A stretch of 62,093 nucleotides of DNA from Clostridiales bacterium UBA7103 (GCA_002493305.1 DKYJ01000002.1:22504-84596); one strand, 5' to 3'. Positions 40,203-48,506 are shown, counted from the first letter of the stretch. Numbers and translations: made by a program. Notes: generated by a model from the sequence alone, not told the origin.

Positions 40203-41309
40203 ATGCTGGAATTTGAAGAATATAAGCAAAAGCTGAATAATCTCAAGCCCGATCTGGAGCTTTTGCGGGGTGCGCTCAAGCTTGACGCCGCCTCGAGGGA
40301 AATCGAGGAGCTGGAGGCCGCCAGCGAGAGGGACGGCTTCTGGAACGATGTGGAGAACTCCCAGAAGGTGCAAAAGCGCCTGAAAACGCTGAAAACCAAG
40401 TGCGAGAATTATAAAAAGCTCTCTGATTCCTGGGACGATATGTACACCATGTGCGAGATGGCTCTTGAGGAGAATGACGACTCCATGCTGCCGGAGCTTC
40501 AGGCTGAGTTTGACAAATTCACCGCCGAGGCGGAGTCTATGCGTCTGGGCACCCTGCTTACCGGCGAGTACGACGCGAACAACGCCATTTTGACCTTCCA
40601 CGCCGGAGCCGGCGGAACGGAAGCCCAGGACTGGGCCTCCATGCTCTACCGCATGTACAGTATGTGGGCCGATAGGCACGGCTACAAGCTCAAGGTCATG
40701 GACTATCTGGATGGGGACGAGGCCGGCCTCAAGAGCGCGACTATTATGATCGAGGGCGAGAACGCTTACGGCTTTTTGAAGAGCGAGCATGGCATTCACC
40801 GGCTTGTGCGTGTCTCCCCCTTTGACGCGGCCGGCAGGCGGCACACCTCTTTCGCTGCGGTGGAGGTCATGCCCGAGATAAGCGACGATAACGAGATAGA
40901 GCTGCGCGATGAGGATATCAAGATGGATGTGTTCCGTTCCTCCGGCGCGGGCGGCCAGAAGGTCAATAAAACCTCCTCCGCCGTGCGGCTTACCCATATC
41001 CCCACGGGCATAGTAGTGTCATCTCAGGTGGAGCGCAGCCATTTCCAGAATTTGGAAAACTGCCGCAATATGCTCCGCGCCCGCCTTGCCGAGATAAAGG
41101 AGCGGGAGCATCTTGAAAAGATAAGCGATATCAAGGGCGTGCAGATGAAGATCGAGTGGGGCAGCCAGATACGCTCATATGTGTTCATGCCCTACCAGCT
41201 CGTGAAGGATCACCGCACCGACTATGAAAACGGCAACATCCAGAACGTGATGGACGGCGACCTTGACGGCTTTATAAACGCTTTTTTGACCATGCGCGCC
41301 GAAAGCTGA
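40203..41309 (+). CDS. prfB: Peptide chain release factor 2
   Basis: Recognises UGA and UAA stop codons, 368 residues. The stop-codon motif SPF (VRVSPFDAAGRRHTSFAA) and the catalytic GGQ in SSGAGGQKVNKTSSAV are present. Many bacteria encode prfB with a programmed +1 frameshift at an in-frame UGA near codon 25; here the N-terminal helix is open in one frame from ATG 40203, so this copy is not frameshift-controlled. A TTG three codons upstream has no spaced ribosome-binding site. It has its own promoter and is divergent from prs. Confidence 0.97.
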   Translation: MLEFEEYKQKLNNLKPDLELLRGALKLDAASREIEELEAASERDGFWNDVENSQKVQKRLKTLKTKCENYKKLSDSWDDMYTMCEMALEENDDSMLPELQAEFDKFTAEAESMRLGTLLTGEYDANNAILTFHAGAGGTEAQDWASMLYRMYSMWADRHGYKLKVMDYLDGDEAGLKSATIMIEGENAYGFLKSEHGIHRLVRVSPFDAAGRRHTSFAAVEVMPEISDDNEIELRDEDIKMDVFRSSGAGGQKVNKTSSAVRLTHIPTGIVVSSQVERSHFQNLENCRNMLRARLAEIKEREHLEKISDIKGVQMKIEWGSQIRSYVFMPYQLVKDHRTDYENGNIQNVMDGDLDGFINAFLTMRAES

Positions 41310-41363
41310 AATTAAGCAGTCATACCTTCAAAATACCGTGCATATACTGAGTGTATGCTGTAA

Positions 41364-41397
41364 GCAGACGGACGGCGAAGCTTCGCCGCCCGTCTGC
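41364..41397. terminator. Palindrome after prfB
   Basis: GCAGACGGACGGCGAAG pairs with CTTCGCCGCCCGTCTGC with one mismatch and no loop. No T-run follows, so it is a strong hairpin of uncertain function; it may end prfB or be a repeat copy. Confidence 0.55.
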
Positions 41398-41420
41398 TCA
41401 ATTCCAAGGAGGTATGAGCG

Positions 41421-41483
41421 GTGGATCAGGATATAGATGACATGATATACGGCGGCCATGACCCCGGCCCGAGCAACAGATGA
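41421..41483 (+). CDS. Candidate 20-residue small protein
   Basis: A GTG-started frame with a near-perfect AAGGAGGT (41406-41413) eight bases from the GTG. The peptide begins MDQDIDDMIYGG and ends HDPGPSNR, acidic and hydrophilic with no membrane segment. Its stop codon touches a perfect 20-bp terminator, so signal, frame and terminator form a complete small unit. An alternative ATG at 41414 gives only eight codons and sits too near the ribosome site. I do not know a homologue. Confidence 0.45.
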   Translation: MDQDIDDMIYGGHDPGPSNR

Positions 41484-41527
41484 AAATCAGCAGCTGCAAA
41501 ACATGCGTTTTGCAGCTGCTGATTTTT
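41483..41527 (+). terminator. Perfect terminator behind the mini gene
   Basis: AAAATCAGCAGCTGCAAAAC (41483-41502) pairs with GTTTTGCAGCTGCTGATTTT (41507-41526): 20 bp without mismatch, loop ATGC, ending in five T. Confidence 0.92.
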
Positions 41528-41603
41528 AAGTAATAAGTAATGGTGAGGAGTGAAGAAGTGGTGTACCCTTCAATTCTTCATTCTTCATTATCCACTATTC
41601 ATT
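41528..41603. repeat. GAAGAA-rich inverted-repeat stretch
   Basis: GGTGAGGAGTGAAGAAG on the left faces TTCTTCATTCTTCATTATCC on the right. The pattern resembles the ends of the element at 12333-12465, without its GC hairpin core. Confidence 0.35.
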
Positions 41604-41618
41604 TGCTCCCACGACGCC

Positions 41619-42464
41619 TCACCCCGCGCTTTCCAGCACTATGGTCACAAGCTCGGGGCGGTTAAAGAGCCGGGGGACGATGATGGAGTTTCCAAGCCCT
41701 CGGGAGACGGCCATTACATAGCTGCCGCTTTTGTACAGTCCCTTTTCATACTGCGCGCCAAGCCTGTGCTGCACATCAAACAGTCCGCCGATAAGGGGCA
41801 GGCGGACGATGCCGCCGTGGGCGTGCCCGCTTAAAATCAGCTCCACGGGCAGCTCGGGATACTGCTGCACCCAGAAGTTGCGGTGACCCAGCATGAGCAC
41901 AAAATCCTCCGGGAACTCCCGGCGGAGCCCCTCGATGAACTCATCGGGCTTTGGCATATCGGCTCTGCCGTTGGGGTCCTCTGCCCCGGCTATGATTATC
42001 CGTGACCCGCCCCTCTCCAGCGGCTCATACTCGTTGGACAGGCACTTAACTCCGCAGCGCTCCATCAGGGCGGTCAGTTCACCAACGCAGTGGCTTGCCC
42101 ATTCGTGGTTGCCGCAGACGAAATATGTGGGCGCGATCCCCTCAATGCCCCGCAGCAGCTCCTCCACGGCGGGAAGGTCGGCCTCGGTGGTGATAAGATC
42201 CCCCGTCAGGGCGATAAGGTCAGGCTCCTGAGCGATTATGGCGTCAATTAGGCGGCGGTTCTCGCTGCCGAAGCGGGAGCCGTGCAGGTCGGATATCTGC
42301 ACTATCCTAAAGGGCGAAAACTCCTCCGGGAGCCTATCCGAGCTTATTTTATACTCGGTCAATTCAAAGTTATATTTGCTGTCAGCCACACAGAGAGCCA
42401 GCAGAAGCAGCAGCCCCACAAGCACGCCTGCTATGATAAGGCTGCGTTTGTGTTTTTTTAACAT
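41619..42464 (-). CDS. Membrane-anchored metallophosphoesterase (YaeI/YkuE-like)
   Basis: Protein of 281 residues with one N-terminal membrane helix (LIIAGVLVGLLLLLALCV, about 9-26) and a calcineurin-like domain outside or at the membrane face. The metal ligands are visible: QISDLHGSRFG near 57, LTGDLI near 87, CGNHEWA near 117, LMLGHRN and LSGHAHGG near 212. Such enzymes act on phospholipid or nucleotide phosphates; the substrate is not known here. AGGAGGAAC precedes the ATG. It is divergent from the parvulin gene. Confidence 0.9.
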   Translation of the reverse strand: MLKKHKRSLIIAGVLVGLLLLLALCVADSKYNFELTEYKISSDRLPEEFSPFRIVQISDLHGSRFGSENRRLIDAIIAQEPDLIALTGDLITTEADLPAVEELLRGIEGIAPTYFVCGNHEWASHCVGELTALMERCGVKCLSNEYEPLERGGSRIIIAGAEDPNGRADMPKPDEFIEGLRREFPEDFVLMLGHRNFWVQQYPELPVELILSGHAHGGIVRLPLIGGLFDVQHRLGAQYEKGLYKSGSYVMAVSRGLGNSIIVPRLFNRPELVTIVLESAG

Positions 42465-42555
42465 GAGGTTCCTCCTTTTATGCTCGGCTCATGATAGCAC
42501 CATCGTCATGTCAAATGCAAGAAAATTAAGTTTTAGAGAACAATGATGATTTCGC

Positions 42556-42584
42556 TTGAATATCCGTCTTATTTGATATATAAT
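42556..42584 (+). promoter_or_regulatory. Promoter of the parvulin gene and its leader
   Basis: TTGAAT at 42556-42561 and TATAAT at 42579-42584 with a 17-base spacer. It lies 225 bases before the start codon, giving a leader of about 220 bases. Confidence 0.78.
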
Positions 42585-42590
42585 TACCAA

Positions 42591-42790
42591 GTCTGCTGTC
42601 AGATACGCCAACGGCGTTTCTGAGCCTGCGGAAAAGACGCTTCCTCGTTAAAGAAGCTGAATGATCGCATATACAAAATTGAAGCCCTGCGAAGTGAACG
42701 TGGGGTCAATTTTGAGAGGAAGAACAAGCAAATATACCGCGGTTTTGCCACTCTTGGCGGAAACGGAACGGTATGGGCTTGTTCTGACGA
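42591..42790 (+). ncRNA. Structured 5' leader or small RNA, unknown class
   Basis: Three helices cover almost the whole segment. H1: TCAGA/TCTGA (42599-42623) over ACGCC/GGCGT. H2: CTTCCTC (42640) with GAGGAAG (42722), then AAAATTGA/TCAATTTT and a wobble-rich CCCTGCG/CGTGGGG tip. H3: GAACAAGC (42721) with GCTTGTTC (about 42783), then ATACCG/CGGTAT and an inner GTTTTGCC/GGCGGAAAC arm. H2 and H3 are directly adjacent. No U-run follows. I compared it by memory with common riboswitch, T-box, SRP and tmRNA consensus motifs and found no match; 6S RNA is not excluded. Confidence 0.45.
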
Positions 42791-42809
42791 AATGAAAGGA
42801 TGAAAACTA

Positions 42810-44384
42810 ATGAGCGCTTCAACTGAGAGAAAAAATCGAATTGCAGCCCGCGAAGCGGGGACTGACAAGAAAACTCTCGCCCGTCAGGAGGAGGCCAGGA
42901 AAAAGGCTAAAAGCAAGCTCCGCTGGACTTGGGGCACGATAGGCGTTATCGTGCTGATAGCCGCGATCCTTTTTCTGAATTCCGGCTTCTTCTTTAAGCA
43001 CACTACCGCCGCCACCGTAGGTGAGCACAGCTACACCCCGGCTGAGGTGAGCTACCGCTACGCGAGCGAGTACAATAACTTCGTCAATCAATATGGCAGC
43101 TACGCCGCCATGTTTGGACTTGACACCAGCACAGGGCTCGCCGGGCTTGACAGCCAGACCTGCTCCATGATCGAGAACGGCACATGGAAGGATTATTTCA
43201 TGCAGGCAGCCGAGCAGCAGCTTATAAGCAACGCCGCTCTGCTCGATTATGCCGCCGAGAACGGCATCACCCTTGATGAGGATGAGATCGCCGAGATCGA
43301 CGCGAACTTTGAGGGGCTTGACGAGGCCGCAAAGCTCCAGGGCTACGGCAGCGCGGACAAGTTCTTCGCCGCCGCTTACGGCTCCGGCGTCAATGTCGCG
43401 CTTGTTCGTCAGGCCGCTTTGGACGACGCCCTTGCCAGTAAGGCCTACCAGCAGGTGCGCGACGCCAAGGAGTACACCGGCGCGGAGCTGGAGGAGTATT
43501 ATCAGGGACTTAACGGCGAGAGCGATGTATTTGAGTATGCCTATTACCGCGTAGCGGCTGAGACTGTGGAGTCCACCGACGCCGACGGCAACACCACTAA
43601 CGCTGTGACCGACGAGACCATGGCTGCAGCCAAGGCCGCTGCCGACAAGATCCTTGCTGCCTACAACGAGGCAGGAGCCACCGCCGATGTGGCAGACAGC
43701 GACGGATATGTTTCCCTGCTCGATGGGGCTGTCTCCGCGGAGGTGGCGGACGCAAGCTCCACCCACCGCACAAATGTCTCCGGCAGCGGTCTGGGCGCTT
43801 ATAAGGATTGGCTCATGGGCAGCCGAACCACCGGCGACGCCACGGTTATAGAGAGCGCCGACACCGGATATGATGTGCTGCTCTATCTTGACCGCAGTGA
43901 TAACCACTATCCCACCGCCAATGTCCGCCATATTCTTGTGAAGGCCGTGGCCGACGCCGACGGCAACTACACTGACGAGGCCAAGGCCGAGGCGCTCACT
44001 AAGGCCGAGGATATTCTTACCGAGTGGAAGGCCGGGGATCAGACCGAGGAGAGCTTTGCCGCCCTTGCCGAGCAGTATTCTGAGGACTCCGGATCCAACA
44101 CCAACGGCGGCCTGTATGAAAACGTTGCCCACGGCCAGAGGGTCGAGGAGTTTGACGAGTTCTGCTTCGCCGGCCATAAGAGCGGCGATACCGCCATCGT
44201 CTACGGCGATAACGGTTCCTACGCCGGATACCATGTGATGTACTATGTGGGCGAGGGTGAACAGTACAGCGATTATATCGCCAGAAACGCCCTGCTCAGC
44301 GAGGATATGAACCAGTGGGTCGACGAGCTTACCGAGGGCTATGAGGTCGCTTACGGCTTCGGCAGCCGATTCATCGGCAAGTAA
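42810..44384 (+). CDS. Membrane-anchored parvulin-type peptidyl-prolyl isomerase
   Basis: Extracytoplasmic foldase of 524 residues. A basic N-terminus (1-37) is followed by one membrane helix (GTIGVIVLIAAILFLNS), then a SurA/PrsA-like chaperone part rich in Ala/Asp/Glu. The parvulin domain lies near 370-490: VRHILVKA, FAALAEQYSEDSGSNTNGG and GYHVMYYVGEGE. It has a non-cleaved anchor instead of the lipoprotein signal of PrsA. A structured leader of about 200 bases precedes it. Its stop overlaps the tcdA start (TAATG), so the two are co-translated. Confidence 0.9.
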   Translation: MSASTERKNRIAAREAGTDKKTLARQEEARKKAKSKLRWTWGTIGVIVLIAAILFLNSGFFFKHTTAATVGEHSYTPAEVSYRYASEYNNFVNQYGSYAAMFGLDTSTGLAGLDSQTCSMIENGTWKDYFMQAAEQQLISNAALLDYAAENGITLDEDEIAEIDANFEGLDEAAKLQGYGSADKFFAAAYGSGVNVALVRQAALDDALASKAYQQVRDAKEYTGAELEEYYQGLNGESDVFEYAYYRVAAETVESTDADGNTTNAVTDETMAAAKAAADKILAAYNEAGATADVADSDGYVSLLDGAVSAEVADASSTHRTNVSGSGLGAYKDWLMGSRTTGDATVIESADTGYDVLLYLDRSDNHYPTANVRHILVKAVADADGNYTDEAKAEALTKAEDILTEWKAGDQTEESFAALAEQYSEDSGSNTNGGLYENVAHGQRVEEFDEFCFAGHKSGDTAIVYGDNGSYAGYHVMYYVGEGEQYSDYIARNALLSEDMNQWVDELTEGYEVAYGFGSRFIGK

Positions 44385-45100
44385 TGGACGAGCGCACTCT
44401 GCGCGCCCAGGCGCTTCTGGGCAGCGCCGCCATGGAAAGACTCCGCTGTAGTCATGTGGCAGTGGTGGGGCTGGGCGGCGTGGGCTCTTGGTGCGCCGAG
44501 GCTCTGGCGCGCAGCGGCGTGGGCAGGCTTACGCTTATCGATGAGGACTGTGTGAGCCTGAGCAATATCAACCGCCAGCTCTGCGCTCTCGGCTCGACCG
44601 TTGGGAGACCGAAGGCCGAGGCGCTGGCGGAAAGGCTCAGAGACATCGCGCCCGATGCCGAGATAAACCCCGTTGTCGGTCGATATGATAGCGAAAACCG
44701 CGCCGTCCTCTTTGGCGCGGGTGAGCCTGATTATGTGGCGGACGCGATAGACCTTGTCTCCTGCAAGCTCGACCTGATCCTGAGCTGCCGGGAGCGGGGG
44801 ATACCGGTCGTTTCCGCGCTTGGTACGGGCAATAAAAAAGACGCGCAGCTGCTGCGCATCGCCGATATAGCCGAGACTTACGGCTGCCCGCTCGCGCGCG
44901 TCATGCGCAAGGAGCTGCGCAAAAAGGGCATTGAGCATCACAGCGTGGTGTTCAGCCCCGAGGAGGGCATAGAGCCTGAGCAGCTTGAGCCGCCGCCTCC
45001 CGGCCGCCGCAGCGTCCCAGGCTCTCTTGTCTGGGTTCCGGCCACCGCCGGCCTGCTCATGTGCCAGCATATAGTGACGGAGCTAATAAAGTATATATAA
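44384..45100 (+). CDS. tcdA: tRNA threonylcarbamoyladenosine dehydratase (TcdA/CsdL)
   Basis: E1-like enzyme of 238 residues that uses ATP to cyclise t6A to ct6A at tRNA position 37. The nucleotide site is VVGLGGVGSWCAEALARSG (27-45), followed by LIDEDCVSLSNINRQ, with ADAIDLVSCK near 128 and VVSALGTGNK near 146, as in TcdA rather than ThiF or MoeB. No CXXC zinc pair is present, also as in TcdA. It overlaps the parvulin gene by one base and ends before a terminator. Confidence 0.93.
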   Translation: MDERTLRAQALLGSAAMERLRCSHVAVVGLGGVGSWCAEALARSGVGRLTLIDEDCVSLSNINRQLCALGSTVGRPKAEALAERLRDIAPDAEINPVVGRYDSENRAVLFGAGEPDYVADAIDLVSCKLDLILSCRERGIPVVSALGTGNKKDAQLLRIADIAETYGCPLARVMRKELRKKGIEHHSVVFSPEEGIEPEQLEPPPPGRRSVPGSLVWVPATAGLLMCQHIVTELIKYI

Positions 45101-45103
45101 AAA

Positions 45104-45140
45104 ACGGTGCAGCTTCTTTCGGAACTGCACCGTTTTTATA
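45104..45140. terminator. Terminator of tcdA
   Basis: AAAACGGTGCAG pairs with CTGCACCGTTTTT. Symmetrical, so it may also serve the convergent YhhN gene. Confidence 0.88.
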
Positions 45141-45157
45141 TCCTTATACCTTACACC

Positions 45158-45853
45158 TCACACAAAGGCCATACTCAGGCCGATGAGCAGCTGCGCGGCA
45201 TAGTATGTCAGGTGTATGGCGCTGTTCATATACTGCTCGCGTTTGTTGCCGAAGCAGTACGCGCAGAGAATGTTATCGCTCACAACAAAGCAGCCTGCGC
45301 CCACGGCGAACATTATCCTGCCTGCGTTTGCTTCGGCGGCGGCACTTGCGCAGGCGATGGCGCACATGGCGACGACAAGCGCGATATACAGCATCCCCGG
45401 CAGCTGCAGCCGCCCGGCGTCCGGCCGACGCAGGAGGGAATACAGCCCGGAGAGGACAAGCCCCGCCAGCATGACCATCGCCGCAAGACACAGAGAAAAG
45501 CTTCCGAGGCTCAAAAGAGCCGATATGTACACCGCATGCCCCAGCGCGAAGGCGACCCCGCCCAGCGCAAAAAACATGTCGTGCTGCTTTGGACGGAGAA
45601 AGCGCATTGCCAGAAGCTGATCTCCCAGCAGACCCAGCAGCAGCCCCGCCACTGTTCTCCACGCAAAGGCGCCGCTGCGGCACTCAGTCGCCGCAAGCAC
45701 GCCCACTGCCACGAAGCACAGCCCCGCCGCGCCCTTGAAGAAGAACGCTGCCCGATAATCCTTCGCTCGGCTTGCCTGCAAAAAATACCGCTGGCACAGC
45801 GCGCAGCCGAGACAGCCCAGCAGCGCGGGTATTATTTTCAGCATTGGAAACAT
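45158..45853 (-). CDS. YhhN-family membrane protein (lysoplasmalogenase-like)
   Basis: Membrane protein of 231 residues with about eight helices. Family blocks are LLGLLGDQLLAM with the acidic residue, GGVAFALGHAVYISALL, and the final FVVSDNILCAYCF. Eukaryotic TMEM86 relatives hydrolyse lysoplasmalogens, which fits anaerobic Clostridia that make plasmalogens, but the bacterial activity is inferred. AAAAAGGAGGGTC precedes the ATG. Confidence 0.88.
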   Translation of the reverse strand: MFPMLKIIPALLGCLGCALCQRYFLQASRAKDYRAAFFFKGAAGLCFVAVGVLAATECRSGAFAWRTVAGLLLGLLGDQLLAMRFLRPKQHDMFFALGGVAFALGHAVYISALLSLGSFSLCLAAMVMLAGLVLSGLYSLLRRPDAGRLQLPGMLYIALVVAMCAIACASAAAEANAGRIMFAVGAGCFVVSDNILCAYCFGNKREQYMNSAIHLTYYAAQLLIGLSMAFV

Positions 45854-45890
45854 GGGCGACCCTCCTTTTTGAGAGCTTATAAGTCCCTGC

Positions 45891-46721
45891 TTATATCATA
45901 TGATTCGTCAGCGTGCCGATGCCCTCGATCTCGACCTCCACAGTGTCACCGGGCTTGAGCCAGCGGGCGGCGGCGTCCTTCTCAAGCGCAACGCCGCTGG
46001 GAGTGCCGGTGAAGATAAGATCCCCCGGCTCAAGGGCGATGTACTTGGAAGCGTAGCTTATTATTTTGGCGCAGTCAAAAATCATGTCGGCAGTATTGCC
46101 GTCCTGCCGCAGCTCACCGTTGACCCGGCTGCGCACGGCAATGCCCGCCTCGGGGTCGAGACTGTCGGCGGTGACTATGTAAGGGCCGCAGGGGGCAAAG
46201 CCCGGCATGGTCTTGCCGATGAGCCACTGGACGCTGCGCATCTGCGCGTCTCTCAGGCTCAGGTCGTTGCCGCAGGTGTAGCCAAAGACGCGGGACATGG
46301 CTTCCGCCTCGCTCACATTCCAGGCGGACTTACCCATGACGATGACAAGCTCCGCCTCATAGTCATAGCTGTGCTCCCATGGGGGCAGGGTCACGTCCGC
46401 GCCGCAGGGGGCGAGAGCGTCGGCAAATTTTGAAAACAAAATGGGATATTCCGGCAGCTGCATGTTTATCCCGTCAGCGTGGGCCTTGTAGTTGAGTCCC
46501 ACGCAGACCAGCTTACCGACCTGACTGAGAACATTGGCATATATGGGGCTTTCGACCACGGGCAGGCTGCTGTCAGCCGCCATAGCCCTCAGCGTATCCA
46601 TGCCATGCCCGGCGATGACCTGCTCCATGGAAAGACCTGCTGCCGCCGCGTCCACCACACCGCGCTCCGTCTCAAGAGCCAGATGCGTCTGATAGCCTAC
46701 TATTATATTGGCTAATTTCAT
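45891..46721 (-). CDS. Fumarylacetoacetate hydrolase family protein
   Basis: Protein of 276 residues with the FAH fold in the C-terminal 200 residues. Metal and active-site blocks are VGLNYKAHA near 74, DYEAELVIVMGK near 119, FGYTCGNDLSLRDAQM near 145, and the final TGTPSGVAL. Members hydrolyse or isomerise acylpyruvates and related ring-cleavage products, and some are oxaloacetate decarboxylases; no pathway genes sit nearby, so the substrate is open. Confidence 0.9.
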   Translation of the reverse strand: MKLANIIVGYQTHLALETERGVVDAAAAGLSMEQVIAGHGMDTLRAMAADSSLPVVESPIYANVLSQVGKLVCVGLNYKAHADGINMQLPEYPILFSKFADALAPCGADVTLPPWEHSYDYEAELVIVMGKSAWNVSEAEAMSRVFGYTCGNDLSLRDAQMRSVQWLIGKTMPGFAPCGPYIVTADSLDPEAGIAVRSRVNGELRQDGNTADMIFDCAKIISYASKYIALEPGDLIFTGTPSGVALEKDAAARWLKPGDTVEVEIEGIGTLTNHMI

Positions 46722-46769
46722 ATGTATTGCCCTTTCATTTATTTGATGGGCATATTATAAGCTATAATT

Positions 46770-47381
46770 CTATCCTTGTCCAGCGCCGTCAAGCAGGTTG
46801 ATGAGCTCCCCCCAGAGCTCCACAAGTCTGAAGCGTATCTCATAGCTATCCTCCCCGGTGATGAGAGCATAGTCCTCCTGACTCATCACCTGCTGCACCT
46901 GCTCACATTGGGCGGCGCTGAGGCACAGCGGCGGGAAAACCACGCACCACCAGTTGTGTCCCTGTCCCTCTCCGAGGATCACACGCAGGGACTCATAGCG
47001 CCCGGCAGGCAGAGTGAAGGCGGCGTATTCTCTGGTGGGGTAACTCTCCTCCCCGAGGCTGACAGTGACGCTCCGCCCCTCGGAGACGGCCGCTGCGGCC
47101 TGACCGATGCCTTTTAGTTCCGCTCCAATTATCTCCCGGGCATCATGGGCGCTCTCTACGCCCCTGAGCTTTGGCTCGAGGTACTCAAGCACTGCGTCCC
47201 GTACCCGCAGCTTCAAGTCCTGTTCAGCCTGCTCATCGCTCGCCGCGATGACATGCAGCCGGACAAGCCCCGCGCTGATGGACTGCTGCCGAGCCTGGGC
47301 CCAGACCCCGGTCAGGAGGCTTATGCACAGGGCGCAGAGCGCCGCCGCTTCCCATATTTTAAGTTTCTGCGAATTTGCCAT
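46770..47381 (-). CDS. spoIIR: Stage II sporulation protein R
   Basis: Secreted signalling protein of 203 residues made in the forespore, which activates the SpoIIGA protease to process pro-SigE in the mother cell. It has an N-terminal hydrophobic segment (AALCALCISLLTGVWA, about 12-27) and the conserved LVRLHVIAASD followed by DLKLRVRDAVLEYL; WWCVVFPPLCL near 155 is also typical. I start at MANSQKL (47381) with GAGGTG upstream; the longer frame runs back into a palindromic repeat. Confidence 0.93.
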   Translation of the reverse strand: MANSQKLKIWEAAALCALCISLLTGVWAQARQQSISAGLVRLHVIAASDEQAEQDLKLRVRDAVLEYLEPKLRGVESAHDAREIIGAELKGIGQAAAAVSEGRSVTVSLGEESYPTREYAAFTLPAGRYESLRVILGEGQGHNWWCVVFPPLCLSAAQCEQVQQVMSQEDYALITGEDSYEIRFRLVELWGELINLLDGAGQG

Positions 47382-47443
47382 GGAAAAACACCTCAACTTA
47401 TAATGTGAACACAGAGGACGGTTTGAGCGTGTAGACAAAGCCT

Positions 47444-47472
47444 CGCAGAGTTCGCCGTCCGCAGACGGCGAA
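47444..47472. repeat. Palindrome upstream of spoIIR, same family as 38978
   Basis: TTCGCCGTC pairs with GACGGCGAA around CGCA, preceded by TCGCAGAG as in the prs-pth copy. A second hairpin TTTTTCACG/CGTGAAAAA lies at 47489-47518 and a third near 47550-47581, so the whole 255-base gap is hairpin-rich. Confidence 0.5.
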
Positions 47473-47583
47473 TAAAATTTCAATTCCATTTTTCACGGGG
47501 GCGTGTACCTCGTGAAAAACACTTTGCGCGAGTGGAGTGAAGCCCATTTTTGTAGGCAAAGGCAAAGCCTTTATCTACAAGCT

Positions 47584-47630
47584 AAAACCGCCTTACTATG
47601 TGTTGTGTACACATAGTATAGACGGTTTTT
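47584..47630 (-). terminator. Terminator after ispE
   Basis: AAAACCG/CGGTTTT and ACTATGTG/CACATAGT form one stem with small bulges. Read on the minus strand, it follows the ispE stop codon. Confidence 0.8.
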
Positions 47631-47636
47631 GCTGTT

Positions 47637-48506
47637 TCAAACCAGAGGTTTTATTGGCTTTGCAGTGCAGCAGAAGCGATATTCCCGCAAAAGCGCGCTT
47701 TGCGCCTTTTGCGCCATAGTCTCGTCGGTAAATATGCCGAAAACCGCAGAGCCGGTGCCGGTCATGACAGCGCCCGCTGCGCCGCAGTCCAGCAGGCGGC
47801 TTTTTATCTCGCCTACTGTCTTTATGCGCCTGTCGCTTATATCCTCGAACACATTGTAGAGCCTGCGGCAGATGCCCTCAAGCTCACCACGGTCAAGGCT
47901 CTCCAAGATCCCGGCGGTGTCCGGGTGGTGGCGCAGGGGCGTACTGTCGATGCTGCGGAAAAGCTCCGGTGTAGAAATGGAGAAGGTCGGCTTGCAGATG
48001 ACGAAATGACAGCCCGGCATATCCGGCAGACGGGACAGCAGTTCCCCTCGCCCCTGGGCGAGGGCGGTGCCTCCTGCCACACAGAAGGCCACGTCGGAGC
48101 CGATGCCTGCCGCGATCTCCTCCAGTTCCCCGGTACTGAACCTGCCGCCGTATAGCCGGTTCATGGCCCGCAAAACGGCGGCGGCGTCAGCAGAGCCGCC
48201 CGCCATGCCCGCGCCCACGGGGATACGTTTTTTTATGCTTATCTCAACGCCTCGACCCTCATCCCCGGCGGCGTCCAGAAACTGCCGCGCCGCGCGGACA
48301 GCCAGATTACGCTCATCGTTCGGGATAAAGTGCAGGTCGCTCATGGCGCTGAGCTCTCCGCTGTCATTAAGCTTTATGCGCAACTCGTCATGAAGGGACA
48401 CGCTCTGCATCACCATTACCATGTCATGATAGCCGTCCGGCCTTTTGCCCAGCACATCAAGGGAAATGTTGAGCTTGGCGTAAGCTTTTTCGTTTGTTTC
48501 TTCCAT
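47637..48506 (-). CDS. ispE: 4-diphosphocytidyl-2-C-methyl-D-erythritol kinase
   Basis: GHMP-family kinase of 289 residues in the non-mevalonate isoprenoid pathway. It shows KAYAKLNISLDVLGKRPDGY at 7-26 (substrate site), the ATP loop IPVGAGMAGGSADAAAVLRA near 92, and GAVMTGTGSAVFG near 252. The start at 48506 is set by GGAGAT eight bases upstream. No other isoprenoid genes are nearby. The GH13 gene ends 46 bases upstream of its start, so they may share a transcript. Confidence 0.95.
   Translation of the reverse strand: MEETNEKAYAKLNISLDVLGKRPDGYHDMVMVMQSVSLHDELRIKLNDSGELSAMSDLHFIPNDERNLAVRAARQFLDAAGDEGRGVEISIKKRIPVGAGMAGGSADAAAVLRAMNRLYGGRFSTGELEEIAAGIGSDVAFCVAGGTALAQGRGELLSRLPDMPGCHFVICKPTFSISTPELFRSIDSTPLRHHPDTAGILESLDRGELEGICRRLYNVFEDISDRRIKTVGEIKSRLLDCGAAGAVMTGTGSAVFGIFTDETMAQKAQSALLREYRFCCTAKPIKPLV

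Larger units (their letters stand above)
41310..41618. other. Intergenic region with mini gene and palindromes
   Basis: Contains a 17-bp palindrome (41364-41397), a 20-codon open frame with an ideal ribosome site (41421-41483), a perfect 20-bp terminator (41483-41526) and a GAAGAA-rich inverted-repeat stretch (41528-41603) similar in style to the element at 12333. Confidence 0.6.
42465..42809. other. Gene-free stretch with leader RNA
   Basis: No protein gene. The first 90 bases form the promoter region between two divergent genes; the rest, about 42591-42790, is a structured leader in front of the parvulin gene. Confidence 0.6.

Noticed and set aside
40194..40290. Programmed frameshift in prfB
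   Set aside because: The reading frame is continuous through the region where the in-frame UGA is usually found.
42591..42790. SRP RNA or tmRNA in the parvulin leader
   Set aside because: The conserved SRP helix 8 motifs and tmRNA tRNA-like ends are missing. 6S RNA could not be excluded, but the central-bubble pattern is not evident.
42819..44234. 471-codon frame antisense to the parvulin gene
   Set aside because: Gly/Val-rich mirror of a GC-rich gene; no start signal and no recognisable domain.
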